Assembly: GCA_047618505.1 (NCBI GenBank)
Contig: JBLHLB010000023.1
Coordinates: forward strand, 1-23,329
DNA length: 23,329 bases
Reading direction: 5' to 3'
Source: JBLHLB01 sp047618505
Lineage (GTDB): Bacteria > Planctomycetota > UBA1135 > GCA-002686595
Below are positions 16,049-23,329 of the stretch, in pieces; within the stretch, counting starts at the first letter, position 1; each line of letters starts with the position of its first letter. The notes under the pieces were generated by a model, which was not told the DNA's origin, ran no database searches, and saw nothing but the letters and a program-made list of their open reading frames with translations. Made by a program: the position numbers and the translations under genes.

Positions 16049-17113
16049 CTAATTCGGCTTATCGATCGTCCGCAGAAGAACCCGGCGCAAACCAGGCATG
16101 CGACGCAGGCTCTTCGAGGCAAGGCGACGCACCGGTCCCTCCGAGGACCAGGCCCACTTCGCGAAGTTGTCCTTCGTGGAACGAACGGCCCGCTTGATCC
16201 GTAGGCCCATGGGCGCGGAAACTCGATCGCCGTTGCTCAATTCATAACCAAGCTCAGTCATCGGTTCCTGCAGCAGGAACTCAATCGCCTGGATCTGTGA
16301 CTTCGTGAGATCGTTCTTCCAACCGTCGACTTCGCCCTTACGAAAGAATCCCTGGGGACCGTGGTCGGCCTGGCGCAGCTTCTCAATGCTGCAGGCGTCG
16401 AGCGCGGCCTGGGCGGATTCCTCCGTCCCATCGAGGCCAAGCTTGTTTAGTAACTCGAGCAGTTTGGGCGCTCCTTCGTGCTTGAGATCCTCGAAGCGAA
16501 CTTCCACGTAGGCATCGGTTTGCGCACCGATCTTACGTGCCTCGAAAACGTCGCGCTTCCATTCCTCTGCAAACTCCGCCGGATCCGTCGGGAAGTGACG
16601 CGGGTCACCCCAGGCTCGCACTGCGCCGCGGTAGGAAGCAAAGACGGAACGTGGGTCGCGAATCATGTGCAGGAAAATTGCGTCGGGGAAGACCTCCAGA
16701 ATCTCCTCCCAAGCTTGCACATTCTCCGGCGTCTGATCGACCACCGTCGTCGCGCCGTCCTTCGTCGCACGGAAGCGCTCGAAGACATCCGTGGCCACTT
16801 CGCGCGCCATGGAGTAATAGGAATCCATCGGCTGCACGGACCCCAGCTTCTCGCGCACCAAGCCTTCCTTGGAAAGCTCGGCTTCAGCGTCTCCGCTGTT
16901 CGGCAGATGCAGCACGCTCATCCCCCACTGCTGGTCCTCGCGCCACCAGCATCCGAAGCGCCGCAGGGTACGGAAGAAATCCGTCTGCTGAAGGGCCACC
17001 ACTTGGGGGTGTTGGGCCAGGAGAAGCATGGCCCAGGTGGTTCCGCTGCGCTTGCAGCCGGCTAGGAAGATCCGCCGGGTGGCGGGCGCAGGGGAAGAAA
17101 TTGTGGAACTCAC
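16049..17113 (-). CDS. PAPS-dependent sulfotransferase family protein
   Basis: 354 residues with a GTG start preceded by CCTCCTCCC. The 5'-phosphosulfate loop IFLAGCKRSGTTWAMLLL (Gly19-Thr26) and the 3'-phosphate motif HMIRDPRSVFASYRG (Arg153, Ser157) are both clear. A GFFRKGEVDGWKNDL segment near residues 270-284 matches the C-terminal RKGxxGDWKN region that closes over the cofactor. It would transfer sulfate from PAPS to an alcohol or sugar acceptor in the cytosol. The acceptor is unknown. The C-terminus is basic (RIKRAVRS, KSLRRMPGLRRVLLR). It diverges from the decarboxylase-like gene across 271 bp. Confidence 0.9.
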   Translation of the reverse strand: MSSTISSPAPATRRIFLAGCKRSGTTWAMLLLAQHPQVVALQQTDFFRTLRRFGCWWREDQQWGMSVLHLPNSGDAEAELSKEGLVREKLGSVQPMDSYYSMAREVATDVFERFRATKDGATTVVDQTPENVQAWEEILEVFPDAIFLHMIRDPRSVFASYRGAVRAWGDPRHFPTDPAEFAEEWKRDVFEARKIGAQTDAYVEVRFEDLKHEGAPKLLELLNKLGLDGTEESAQAALDACSIEKLRQADHGPQGFFRKGEVDGWKNDLTKSQIQAIEFLLQEPMTELGYELSNGDRVSAPMGLRIKRAVRSTKDNFAKWAWSSEGPVRRLASKSLRRMPGLRRVLLRTIDKPN

Positions 17114-17314
17114 GGGAGGAGGAATCGGCTGTCACAGCGCATGACTGGACAGGTCCGGCCCATTCTGGCCTCACAATCCTCTCGGATCGCCCCGAGAAGC
17201 CGATTTACCGCGGATCCCCAGGGAGTTCTGGAAAGCGAAAAACGGGGCCCAGGCGGTGTAGGATCCGGGATCGGTCCGAGCACTAGAGTATCGGGCTCCT
17301 ACCGCCGATATCTC

Positions 17315-17334
17315 CCCAGGACTAATCCCCTGGG
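17315..17334. other. Small hairpin in the divergent intergenic region
   Basis: CCCAGG (17315-17320) pairs with CCTGGG (17329-17334) around an 8-nt loop, about 50 bp before the decarboxylase-like start. A longer imperfect pairing (GGCGGTGTAGG with CCTACCGCC) spans nearby bases. Either could be an operator or a leader hairpin. No promoter boxes are clear in 17114-17384. Confidence 0.25.
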
Positions 17335-17384
17335 TCCCCCCTGAGCCGGATGGATCAATCCCATCCCCCAAACCGCCCCACAGA

Positions 17385-20171
17385 ATGCTTCCCCAGTCCG
17401 AGGAATCCAGCGCCGCGCGCCCGTCGTTGAGTGACACCTTCCAGAAGTCGCGGCTTCGGCCGGACACGTGGAATCAGCTGAAGGAAGACGTGCGCCGACT
17501 GGAGCGGGCTACGGAAACCAAGGGAGAAGGATCCGAGGAGGCCATCGCCAAAGCCCGCGCCGCCGTGGCCGCCGGCCTTGAGATCTTGCGCCCGATTGAG
17601 CGCTACTGGGCCTTCCCCGGTCAGCATATTTTCATGGAGTTGTTGGCTGTCTTCGAAGCGGGACGTTGGCGCTTCCTCGAACGACTGGTCACTGTCATCG
17701 CCCGCCTGCTTTCCACCGACCACTACCGCAACCGCGACTGGTCATCGGTTTGGCGGCGCGAGTTTGTTCCGGGACAGGTCGGTCCGGACTTGGAGGAAAT
17801 CGTCAACACGCCTCTGCACGAGGAACGCCGGCCCTACTTTGAAGTCCTAGTGGTCGACTCCCTTGCTGTCGAAGACGAGCTGGCCCTGCGCAGTCATCAC
17901 CTGGAATACCGCCGCCCCGAGGACGAGTTCGTCTACGACGTAGTGGTCGTGCGTACCCTGGAAGATGCAGCCATCGCGCTGCTCTTGAACTACAACATCC
18001 AGGCCTGCGTAGTGCGCTACAGTTTCCCCTTTGCCTCTGACAATCAGCTTGATTTGCTGGGCGACTTAGTGGGATTGGCGGGGACATCGTCGGAGGATCT
18101 CCAGGCCCTCTCCCCTGTTGATCGCTCGGGCGCACTCGGTCGCGTCCTGCGTGCCATTCGGCCGGAGCTCGATCTCTACCTGCTTTCGGAAGCCACGGTC
18201 GAGAAGGTCGCTTCGGAACTACACCGCGACTTTAGGCGCGTGTTCTTTGGTACCGAGGACTACCTTGAGACACACCTGACAATCCTCAAGGGCATCGAGC
18301 AACGTTTCGAGACCCCCTTCTTCAACGCGCTACGCACCTATACGCGCAAGCCCACGGGCGTCTTCCACGCTATGCCGATCAGCCGTGGGAAATCGATCTC
18401 CAAGTCCCACTGGATCAGTGACTACGGGCAATTCTACGGCGAGCGCCTATTTCTATCTGAGACCTCGGCCACGACAGGCGGCTTGGACTCACTCTTGCAA
18501 CCGAGCGGTTCGATCAAGCGTGCCCAGGAGCTAGCAGCCCGCGCCTTCGGTGCGGACCAGACTTTCTTCGTCACGAACGGCACGTCGACAGCAAACAAGA
18601 TCGTGTTGCAGGCCATCACACGACCGGGTGATATTGTTCTGCTCTCCAACGAGTGCCACAAGTCCCACCACTACGCCGCGATCTTGGCCGGCGTCTGCCC
18701 GGTATACCTGTCGGCCTATTCTCTCGACACCTACTCGATGTACGGGGCGGTTCCCCTGGAGACGATCAAGGGCAACCTCTTGAAGCTGCGTGCGGCAGGC
18801 CAGCTGGAACGAGTGCGTGCGGTGCTCTTGACCAATCTGACCTTCGATGGCCTGGCCTATGACGTTGAGCGCGTCATGACCGAGTGCTTGGCGATCAAAC
18901 CCGACCTGGTCTTCCTATGGGATGAAGCGTGGTTCGCCTATGGACGCTTCACGCCGCTCACGCGCGGTCGCACGGCCATGCATGCCGCGGACTCCCTGCG
19001 ACGTCGGTTCCAGAGCGATGAGTACGCGCGCGAATACGAGGACTGGCGCGATAACTTCGAAGGCGAGATCGAAGAGGCTTGGCTGCGTGATGCCCTCCTC
19101 CCGGATCCCGCGACTGTACGCGTGCGCGCCTATGCCACACACTCGACGCACAAGACGCTCACAGCTCTGCGCCAGGCGTCAATGATCCACATTAGCGACG
19201 ACGACTTTGGCACGCAGGTGGCGGTGCCTTTCCGCGAGGCCTACATGACGTTCACGTCGACCTCCCCTAATTACCAAATCGTCGCCTCCCTCGATATCGC
19301 CCGCCGGCAGGTCGAGTTCGAAGGTTACGAGCTGGTGCAGAAGGCCGTTGAATTAGCAACGATCTTCCGCAGGCGCATCAGCGAAGACAAAACGTTGGCC
19401 CGGACCTTCCGCACATTGGGTCCCACCGAGTTGATTCCCGCTGCCCATCGCGGGAGTGGAATTGAAACACTTTCCCCCGCTACGGATGGTTGGAAGGTAG
19501 TCATGCAGTCCTGGCTTGGCGACGAGTTCGCCCTCGACCCATCGCGCATCACCCTGGACGTTTCGCGCACGGGGTTGACCGGCGATGAATTCAAACAGGT
19601 GTTGATGAATCGCTTCGATGTGCAGGTCAACAAGACCTCGCGCAATACGGTACTGCTCCTAATCCACATAGGATCAACGCGTGGGATGATCACCTACCTG
19701 CTCGAGAGCTTGGCCACCCTCGCTCGCGAATTGGACGAACGCTTACCGCGCATGGGTGATGAGGAACGCAGGACCTTCACCGAACGTGTGGCGTCATTGG
19801 AACGGGGCGCCGCTCCGCTGCCGAACTTTTCAGGATTCCACGCCGCCTTCCGCGATGGGCCCGAAGGCACTCCGGCCGGCGACATGCGGCGCGCTTTCTA
19901 TGCCGGCCAGGCACCCGGAGCCTGCCGCCACCTGCAACTCGGAGTGGAACTTGACGCCGCCATCGCATCCGGCGAAGAGCTCGTCTCCGCATCCTTCGTG
20001 ACCCCCTACCCCCCCGGCTTCCCGGTGCTGGTGCCTGGTCAGCTGGTCCTGGCCGAGGTCGCTGCCTATCTCGCTGCCCTGGACGTGAAGGAAGTTCACG
20101 GATTCGATCCGGTGGTCGGGCTGCAGGTCTTTTCGGGGGAAGCGCTTAGAAGCCTTTCCCCTCGTACCTGA
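17385..20171 (+). CDS. Orn/Lys/Arg decarboxylase-like PLP enzyme with long N-terminal region
   Basis: 928 residues. Fold-type-I PLP domain from about residue 345: FFNALRTYTRKPTGVFHAMP, GLDSLLQPSGSIKRAQELAARAFGADQTFFVTNGTSTANKIV (Thr397 on), ECHKSHHYA, FLWDEAWFAYG with Asp513 for the pyridine nitrogen, and YATHSTHKTLTALRQAS with the PLP lysine Lys590. This follows the Orn/Lys/Arg decarboxylase group III plan. Those enzymes are about 710-755 residues and have an HMGG-type motif where this protein reads HAMPISRG. Residues 1-330 include charged helices and an alpha/beta segment (YFEVLVVDSLAVEDEL, EFVYDVVVVRTLEDAAIALL) that may correspond to the receiver-like wing domain. The basic amino-acid substrate is not predictable. 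A decarboxylase is likely, but another PLP reaction is possible. Confidence 0.82.
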   Translation: MLPQSEESSAARPSLSDTFQKSRLRPDTWNQLKEDVRRLERATETKGEGSEEAIAKARAAVAAGLEILRPIERYWAFPGQHIFMELLAVFEAGRWRFLERLVTVIARLLSTDHYRNRDWSSVWRREFVPGQVGPDLEEIVNTPLHEERRPYFEVLVVDSLAVEDELALRSHHLEYRRPEDEFVYDVVVVRTLEDAAIALLLNYNIQACVVRYSFPFASDNQLDLLGDLVGLAGTSSEDLQALSPVDRSGALGRVLRAIRPELDLYLLSEATVEKVASELHRDFRRVFFGTEDYLETHLTILKGIEQRFETPFFNALRTYTRKPTGVFHAMPISRGKSISKSHWISDYGQFYGERLFLSETSATTGGLDSLLQPSGSIKRAQELAARAFGADQTFFVTNGTSTANKIVLQAITRPGDIVLLSNECHKSHHYAAILAGVCPVYLSAYSLDTYSMYGAVPLETIKGNLLKLRAAGQLERVRAVLLTNLTFDGLAYDVERVMTECLAIKPDLVFLWDEAWFAYGRFTPLTRGRTAMHAADSLRRRFQSDEYAREYEDWRDNFEGEIEEAWLRDALLPDPATVRVRAYATHSTHKTLTALRQASMIHISDDDFGTQVAVPFREAYMTFTSTSPNYQIVASLDIARRQVEFEGYELVQKAVELATIFRRRISEDKTLARTFRTLGPTELIPAAHRGSGIETLSPATDGWKVVMQSWLGDEFALDPSRITLDVSRTGLTGDEFKQVLMNRFDVQVNKTSRNTVLLLIHIGSTRGMITYLLESLATLARELDERLPRMGDEERRTFTERVASLERGAAPLPNFSGFHAAFRDGPEGTPAGDMRRAFYAGQAPGACRHLQLGVELDAAIASGEELVSASFVTPYPPGFPVLVPGQLVLAEVAAYLAALDVKEVHGFDPVVGLQVFSGEALRSLSPRT

Positions 20172-20275
20172 TTCTCATTCGACCCGAGTCTGATGCCTGA
20201 GTGCTTGAGTGGTCGTCAGGCGGATGCTGAACACATCGCGAACTAGACAGTCAATCCTGTCAGATAAATCGGGGG

Positions 20276-20307
20276 CCAAGCACAGGGAAACCTGTGTGAG
20301 CCCTTGG
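20276..20307 (+). other. Two-tier stem-loop with a GAAA tetraloop in the sulfatase leader
   Basis: CACAGG and CCTGTG (20281-20296) close a GAAA tetraloop. CCAAG (20276-20280) can pair with CTTGG (20303-20307) outside it. It lies 21 bp before the sulfatase-like start in a 157-bp intergenic region that also has a small GACAG/CTGTC stem. I do not recognise a known riboswitch. AAGGTAGG at 20313-20320 is a plausible ribosome binding site for the gene. Confidence 0.3.
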
Positions 20308-20328
20308 GTAAGAAGGTAGGCTCAGGAC

Positions 20329-22161
20329 ATGGTCCAGACGGACATGGGTCTACGAGCTAGGTTGTCAGTCGCTCTGCTTGCCTCTGCGCAATTCATGAGT
20401 GCCTGCGGTGGGGAATCGGATGAGTTGGATTCTGGCGCTGGCGCGAATTCACCCGTTGGGAATGGAAGTAGCGATCGGACGCAGTGGTCCGCGCTCCTGG
20501 TCACCCTGGATACAACGCGCGCGGACGCCCTTTCGAGCTTCGGAGGCGTCGAGGGATTGACGCCACATCTTGATCAACTAGCCGCCGGGGGGATTGTCTT
20601 TGAACGCGCCTATACAACTGCGCCCCTAACCCTCCCGGCCCATGCTTCGATCATGACCGGCTTGACTCCCCCGCGACACGGATTGAGAGTCAACGGTGCC
20701 TCTAAACTTCCGGCCGCTGGCCAGACGCTGGCGGAACTGGCCCGCGAAGGTGGGCTTGCTACGGCCGCCTTCGTTTCCGCCGTCGTCCTAGATAGTGCCT
20801 TCGGCCTCGACCAGGGCTTCCAGGTCTACGATCTACCCGCCCATTCGCTTGTTCAGAGCGATTCACACTTCAGCGATCGCAGTGGCGTTGCCGTTGTTCA
20901 GGCAGCCAACGCATGGCTACGCGAGCACGACCCCAAGCAGCGCTTCTTCCTTTGGGTGCACCTCTGGGATCCCCACGGCCCCTGGAATCCGCCGGCAGAA
21001 ATGCGCGCATTGGCACCAGAGGATGACACGGGTTACCTCGGTGATGTGGCCCTAGCGGATCAAGCCTTTGGTCAATTGATGGAGGGCTTGCGCGCCACCG
21101 GGCATCTGGAAAACACCGTAATCGCGGTCGTGGCCGACCACGGAGAAGCTTTTTGGGAGCACGGTGAGTACTCCCACGGCGCGCTGATCCACGAACCGAC
21201 GATGCACGTTCCGATGATCCTGAGGCTGCCGAACGGCAGTGGCTCGGGAGAGCGCCGCACCGACGTCGTGAGTGTTGTAGATGTGCTGCCGACCCTGAGC
21301 GCGGCCCTAGGATTGCGGACGCCCCAGGGCATCGACGGCCGGGATCTCTTCAGTGCAGAGCTCATTGACGGCGGAGCCTACCTCGAAAGCTACTACGGCT
21401 ACCTGGCCTATGGTTGGGCTCCCCTCGTCGGATACGTTGACGCCAAGGGCAAGTACATCTATGGCGGGCGGCCCCTGCTGTTTGATCCTGTTGCGGATCC
21501 CGAAGAAAAACGGGAACTGTCCCCCCTACGACATGCTGACATTGCGGGCTATCGCAATGCAATCAAGCGGATTGCAGCACGTCCACAGCTCGACCTAGAG
21601 CAGGCGCAGGGCAACGCAGATCGAGGGGCGAGCATCGCCGCCCTGGGCTACGCCGAGGTTTCGGGGAGTCTCGAGCTGCCGGCCCCCCATTCAGCGGTGA
21701 ATCGGCCGGATCCGCGCAGCGCAGTGGCGGAGCACACGGTAATGCTCGAGGCCCTGGGCGAGTTCAACTCGGGCGACTACGCCGCGGCGGAGAGGAGCTA
21801 TCGCAAAGCACTCATGCGCAACCCGGCGAATGTGGATGCCCTGGAGCGATTGGGCATCACCCTGATACGGTTGAAACGTTTTGAGGAGGCGCTTGTGCCC
21901 CTGGGGAAGGCCCTTGAATCCGGGCATGGATCGGCAGCAGGCGCGGTCAACCTGGGCACCTGCTATCGCAAGCTGAAGCTCTACGCCCAAGCACTTGCGG
22001 CCTTCGAGCACGCCCTCGTGGTCGACGCCAGTCAGGTGCGTGCAGTCCGTCACTTAGTCGATCTGTATCTGATGGCAAACCAGCCGGGGCTCGCAGAAAA
22101 GTATTCTGCCCGCTTCACAGAGCTGACCGGCGAAGCTCTAGTTCTTCAGGAACGGCGCTAG
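20329..22161 (+). CDS. Sulfatase-like hydrolase lipoprotein with C-terminal TPRs
   Basis: 610 residues. The N-terminus ends a hydrophobic stretch with MSAC (Cys26), a lipoprotein signal; a start at Met6 is also possible. The alkaline-phosphatase-superfamily domain (50-~420) shows VTLDTTRADAL (metal Asp61), TAPLTLPAHASIMTGL, HLWDPHGPWNPP, VVADHGEAFWEHGEYSHG and HVPMILRLP. The sulfatase signature C/S-x-P-x-R is replaced by Thr101-Leu-Pro-Ala-His105. The nucleophile is therefore probably Thr101, and formylglycine would not form here. Three TPR-like repeats cover ~460-605 (FNSGDYAAAERSYRKALMRNP, LKRFEEALVPLGKALE, YAQALAAFEHALVVD). The role may be a phosphodiesterase or phosphotransferase at the envelope; the substrate is unknown. 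Confidence 0.88.
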   Translation: MVQTDMGLRARLSVALLASAQFMSACGGESDELDSGAGANSPVGNGSSDRTQWSALLVTLDTTRADALSSFGGVEGLTPHLDQLAAGGIVFERAYTTAPLTLPAHASIMTGLTPPRHGLRVNGASKLPAAGQTLAELAREGGLATAAFVSAVVLDSAFGLDQGFQVYDLPAHSLVQSDSHFSDRSGVAVVQAANAWLREHDPKQRFFLWVHLWDPHGPWNPPAEMRALAPEDDTGYLGDVALADQAFGQLMEGLRATGHLENTVIAVVADHGEAFWEHGEYSHGALIHEPTMHVPMILRLPNGSGSGERRTDVVSVVDVLPTLSAALGLRTPQGIDGRDLFSAELIDGGAYLESYYGYLAYGWAPLVGYVDAKGKYIYGGRPLLFDPVADPEEKRELSPLRHADIAGYRNAIKRIAARPQLDLEQAQGNADRGASIAALGYAEVSGSLELPAPHSAVNRPDPRSAVAEHTVMLEALGEFNSGDYAAAERSYRKALMRNPANVDALERLGITLIRLKRFEEALVPLGKALESGHGSAAGAVNLGTCYRKLKLYAQALAAFEHALVVDASQVRAVRHLVDLYLMANQPGLAEKYSARFTELTGEALVLQERR

Positions 22162-22170
22162 CGATCCGGA

Positions 22171-22232
22171 GAATTTGCCTCCGAAGGCGAAGCACCCCGG
22201 CGTAGCAGGCATTAGCCTGGGGAGGCAGATTC
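22171..22232 (+). terminator. Imperfect inverted repeat after the sulfatase-like gene
   Basis: GAATTTGCCTCC (22171-22182) pairs with GGAGGCAGATTC (22221-22232) with one mismatch, and the inner bases can form a CCCC/GGGG stem. It starts about 10 bp after the stop and is followed by CCCCCTCTG. It could be a transcript-end structure for the sulfatase gene or a leader for the next gene. Confidence 0.4.
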
Positions 22233-22265
22233 CCCCTCTGATCCGAGCCCCGTCGCCACACCCCC

Positions 22266-22778
22266 ATGAGTACTCCCCCTCCCTTCGCCCCGATCCTCAC
22301 CCTCGAAGAATTCTCCGCCCTGCGTGAAGAGAAGGGTGCGGAAATGGGCACGGTCGTCTGCACCTCCGGTGGCTACGACCCGATCCACCCTGGACACATC
22401 ACCTGCATTGTCGATTCGTTGCAGTACGGCGACACCATGGTGGTCGTCGTCAACGGGGACGGATTCCTGCGCGCGAAGAAGGGTAAGCCCTTCCAGGATG
22501 TGGACACGCGCTGCGCGATCGTCTCGTCAATCCGCGGTGTCGACTACGTGATCAAGTTTGAGATCGAAGACGATACGACCGTCGGCCCCGCCTTGCGTGC
22601 CGTACGCCCGCACATCTTCACCAAAGGCGGTGACCGCATCGCCGGCAAGACCCTCCCCGCCTCGGAAGAAGACGCCTGCCGCGACTTCGACATCAAGATC
22701 ATCGACGGCGTCGGCCGCGACAAGGTTTGGTCCAGCAGCGACTTCCTCGCAGACTGGGTCAAGTTCAAGCAGGGATAG
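22266..22778 (+). CDS. RfaE2-like nucleotidyltransferase (HxGH family)
   Basis: 170 residues. The cytidylyl/adenylyltransferase motif GGYDPIHPGHITCI (His41, His44) sits near the start. GDTMVVVVNGDGFLRAKKGKPFQDVDTRCAIVSSIRGVDYVIKFE and the later HIFTKGGDR and WSSSDFLADW match the second half of RfaE/HldE-type heptose-1-phosphate adenylyltransferases. The R-x-x-I-V-S order is also family-like. It would join ATP or CTP to a sugar or polyol phosphate in the cytosol. The exact substrate (heptose 1-phosphate, glycerol 3-phosphate or another) is not decidable here. The start at 22266 follows a C-rich stretch with no Shine-Dalgarno sequence. The gene ends just before a strong palindrome. Confidence 0.85.
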   Translation: MSTPPPFAPILTLEEFSALREEKGAEMGTVVCTSGGYDPIHPGHITCIVDSLQYGDTMVVVVNGDGFLRAKKGKPFQDVDTRCAIVSSIRGVDYVIKFEIEDDTTVGPALRAVRPHIFTKGGDRIAGKTLPASEEDACRDFDIKIIDGVGRDKVWSSSDFLADWVKFKQG

Positions 22779-22787
22779 TCGGCGGTG

Positions 22788-22837
22788 CGCACCCCTGGCG
22801 ATCCAATTGACGGATCAATTGGATCGCCAGGGGTGCG
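22788..22837. terminator. 23-bp perfect palindrome between convergent genes
   Basis: The arms 22788-22810 and 22815-22837 are perfectly complementary around a CGGA loop, starting 10 bp after the nucleotidyltransferase stop and ending 34 bp before the stop of the convergent partial gene. There is no T-tract. Its placement fits bidirectional termination or 3'-end protection of both transcripts. Confidence 0.75.
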
Positions 22838-22871
22838 TCACTTCGTGGTACGGGACGGGGTTCCCCGCCCA

Positions 22872-23329
22872 TTACTCCGGCAAGTTGATCAGGGTGTAGT
22901 AGGCCTCAGGGTGAAGGAGAGGGAGGCCCTTGGCGGAGCGTAGGCCCGCCGCGTGCAACTCATGCACGTAACCCAAGCGTAGGCCTTCCACTACTAGGTG
23001 CACGCTCTTCCCATCGTCTCCAACACGAACGCTGGTCACTGTTGGCGTCTGGCGATCCATCTCCGCTGAACCGTAGGCCGAGTGCAGTTCGTAGGTGTAG
23101 CTTTCGAAACGGAAGCTCGCCGGTGTCACCGATCCGGGATCCACGGGGTGCGTCAGGTTCAAGAGAAAGCCATCCGGCTGTGCCTCCATCGTGTGGATTT
23201 CAAAGGGCGACTTTCCAGTCCAGCGCATGCGCTGCAAGCCGAATTCGCCACGCCCGCGCGAACCCCAGCCTCGGTTTGTCATGCCAGCAAACAGTGACCC
23301 ATCCGCAGCCTGGGCTACGCGGGTGATGC
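22872..23329 (-). CDS. C-terminal part of a large PVC-type secreted dehydrogenase/cytochrome-like protein (partial)
   Basis: The frame is open from the right window edge to a TAA at 22872-22874, about 152 codons, so the N-terminus is missing. The text MTNRGWGSRGRGEFGLQRMRWTGKSPFEIHTM, then HPVDPGSVTPASFRFESYTYELHSAYGSAEMD and LRLGYVHELHAAGLRSAKGLPLLHPEAYYTLINLP is characteristic of the C-termini of large secreted Planctomycetes/Verrucomicrobia proteins. These also carry sugar-dehydrogenase-like propeller and heme or ThuA-like domains. Which upstream domains this one has cannot be seen. An internal ATG at 23282 is not a credible start, because the family-like sequence continues upstream (VAQAADGSLFAG). 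Confidence 0.78.
   Translation of the reverse strand, partial: ITRVAQAADGSLFAGMTNRGWGSRGRGEFGLQRMRWTGKSPFEIHTMEAQPDGFLLNLTHPVDPGSVTPASFRFESYTYELHSAYGSAEMDRQTPTVTSVRVGDDGKSVHLVVEGLRLGYVHELHAAGLRSAKGLPLLHPEAYYTLINLPE

Noticed and set aside
20276..20307. A possible riboswitch (c-di-GMP- or cobalamin-like) ahead of the sulfatase-like gene
   Set aside because: Only a short stem with a GAAA loop is present. The conserved cores of those riboswitches could not be matched.

Overview
The window is GC-rich and looks like a free-living Gram-negative bacterium of the PVC group, most likely a planctomycete. This is inferred from family composition only. The left edge carries an outer-membrane porin. The right edge carries the C-terminus of a type of large secreted dehydrogenase/cytochrome-like protein that is common in Planctomycetes and Verrucomicrobia. 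Between them lie an NHL propeller protein, a sulfatase-like lipoprotein with TPRs, a formylglycine-generating enzyme and a sulfotransferase. Many starts (for example 1956, 4936, 13995, 15713, 17113 and 22266) have a C/T-rich stretch upstream and no recognisable Shine-Dalgarno sequence. No rRNA, tRNA or CRISPR array was seen.

Layout. (1) 1-4758: a minus-strand pair pirin -> alginate-export-like porin (runs off the left edge); a plus-strand exported NHL propeller protein; and a minus-strand pair fused bacilliredoxin -> alpha/beta-hydrolase lipoprotein. (2) 4936-11267: a complete plus-strand SUF iron-sulfur operon, sufB-C-D-S-U-T. It is tightly packed except for a 323-bp gap between sufB and sufC that holds a very long hairpin and short repeats. 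SufS takes sulfur from cysteine, SufU accepts it, SufBCD is the scaffold/ATPase, and SufT is a maturation factor. The divergent bacilliredoxin is a plausible thiol-redox partner. (3) 11355-14528: a minus-strand run DinB-like -> GNAT-VOC fusion -> formylglycine-generating enzyme -> VOC fragment. The VOC fragment is interrupted by a 158-bp palindromic MITE-like element flanked by CTAG duplications. (4) 14561-15713: a solo end related to that element, a 17-bp tandem repeat grown from the csaA 3' end, csaA, and a gene I read as a bacterial Vms1-like (VLRF1) peptidyl-tRNA hydrolase. (5) 16049-22778: sulfotransferase (minus); a 928-residue Orn/Lys/Arg-decarboxylase-like PLP enzyme; sulfatase-like/TPR lipoprotein; and an RfaE2-like nucleotidyltransferase. 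(6) 22788-23329: a 23-bp perfect palindrome between convergent genes, then the partial secreted protein.

Most notable: the VLRF1-like protein next to CsaA, the 136-bp quasi-palindrome that copies the end of sufB, and the exactly reconstructable MITE insertion. All functions are assigned from sequence patterns read by eye. No database search was run.
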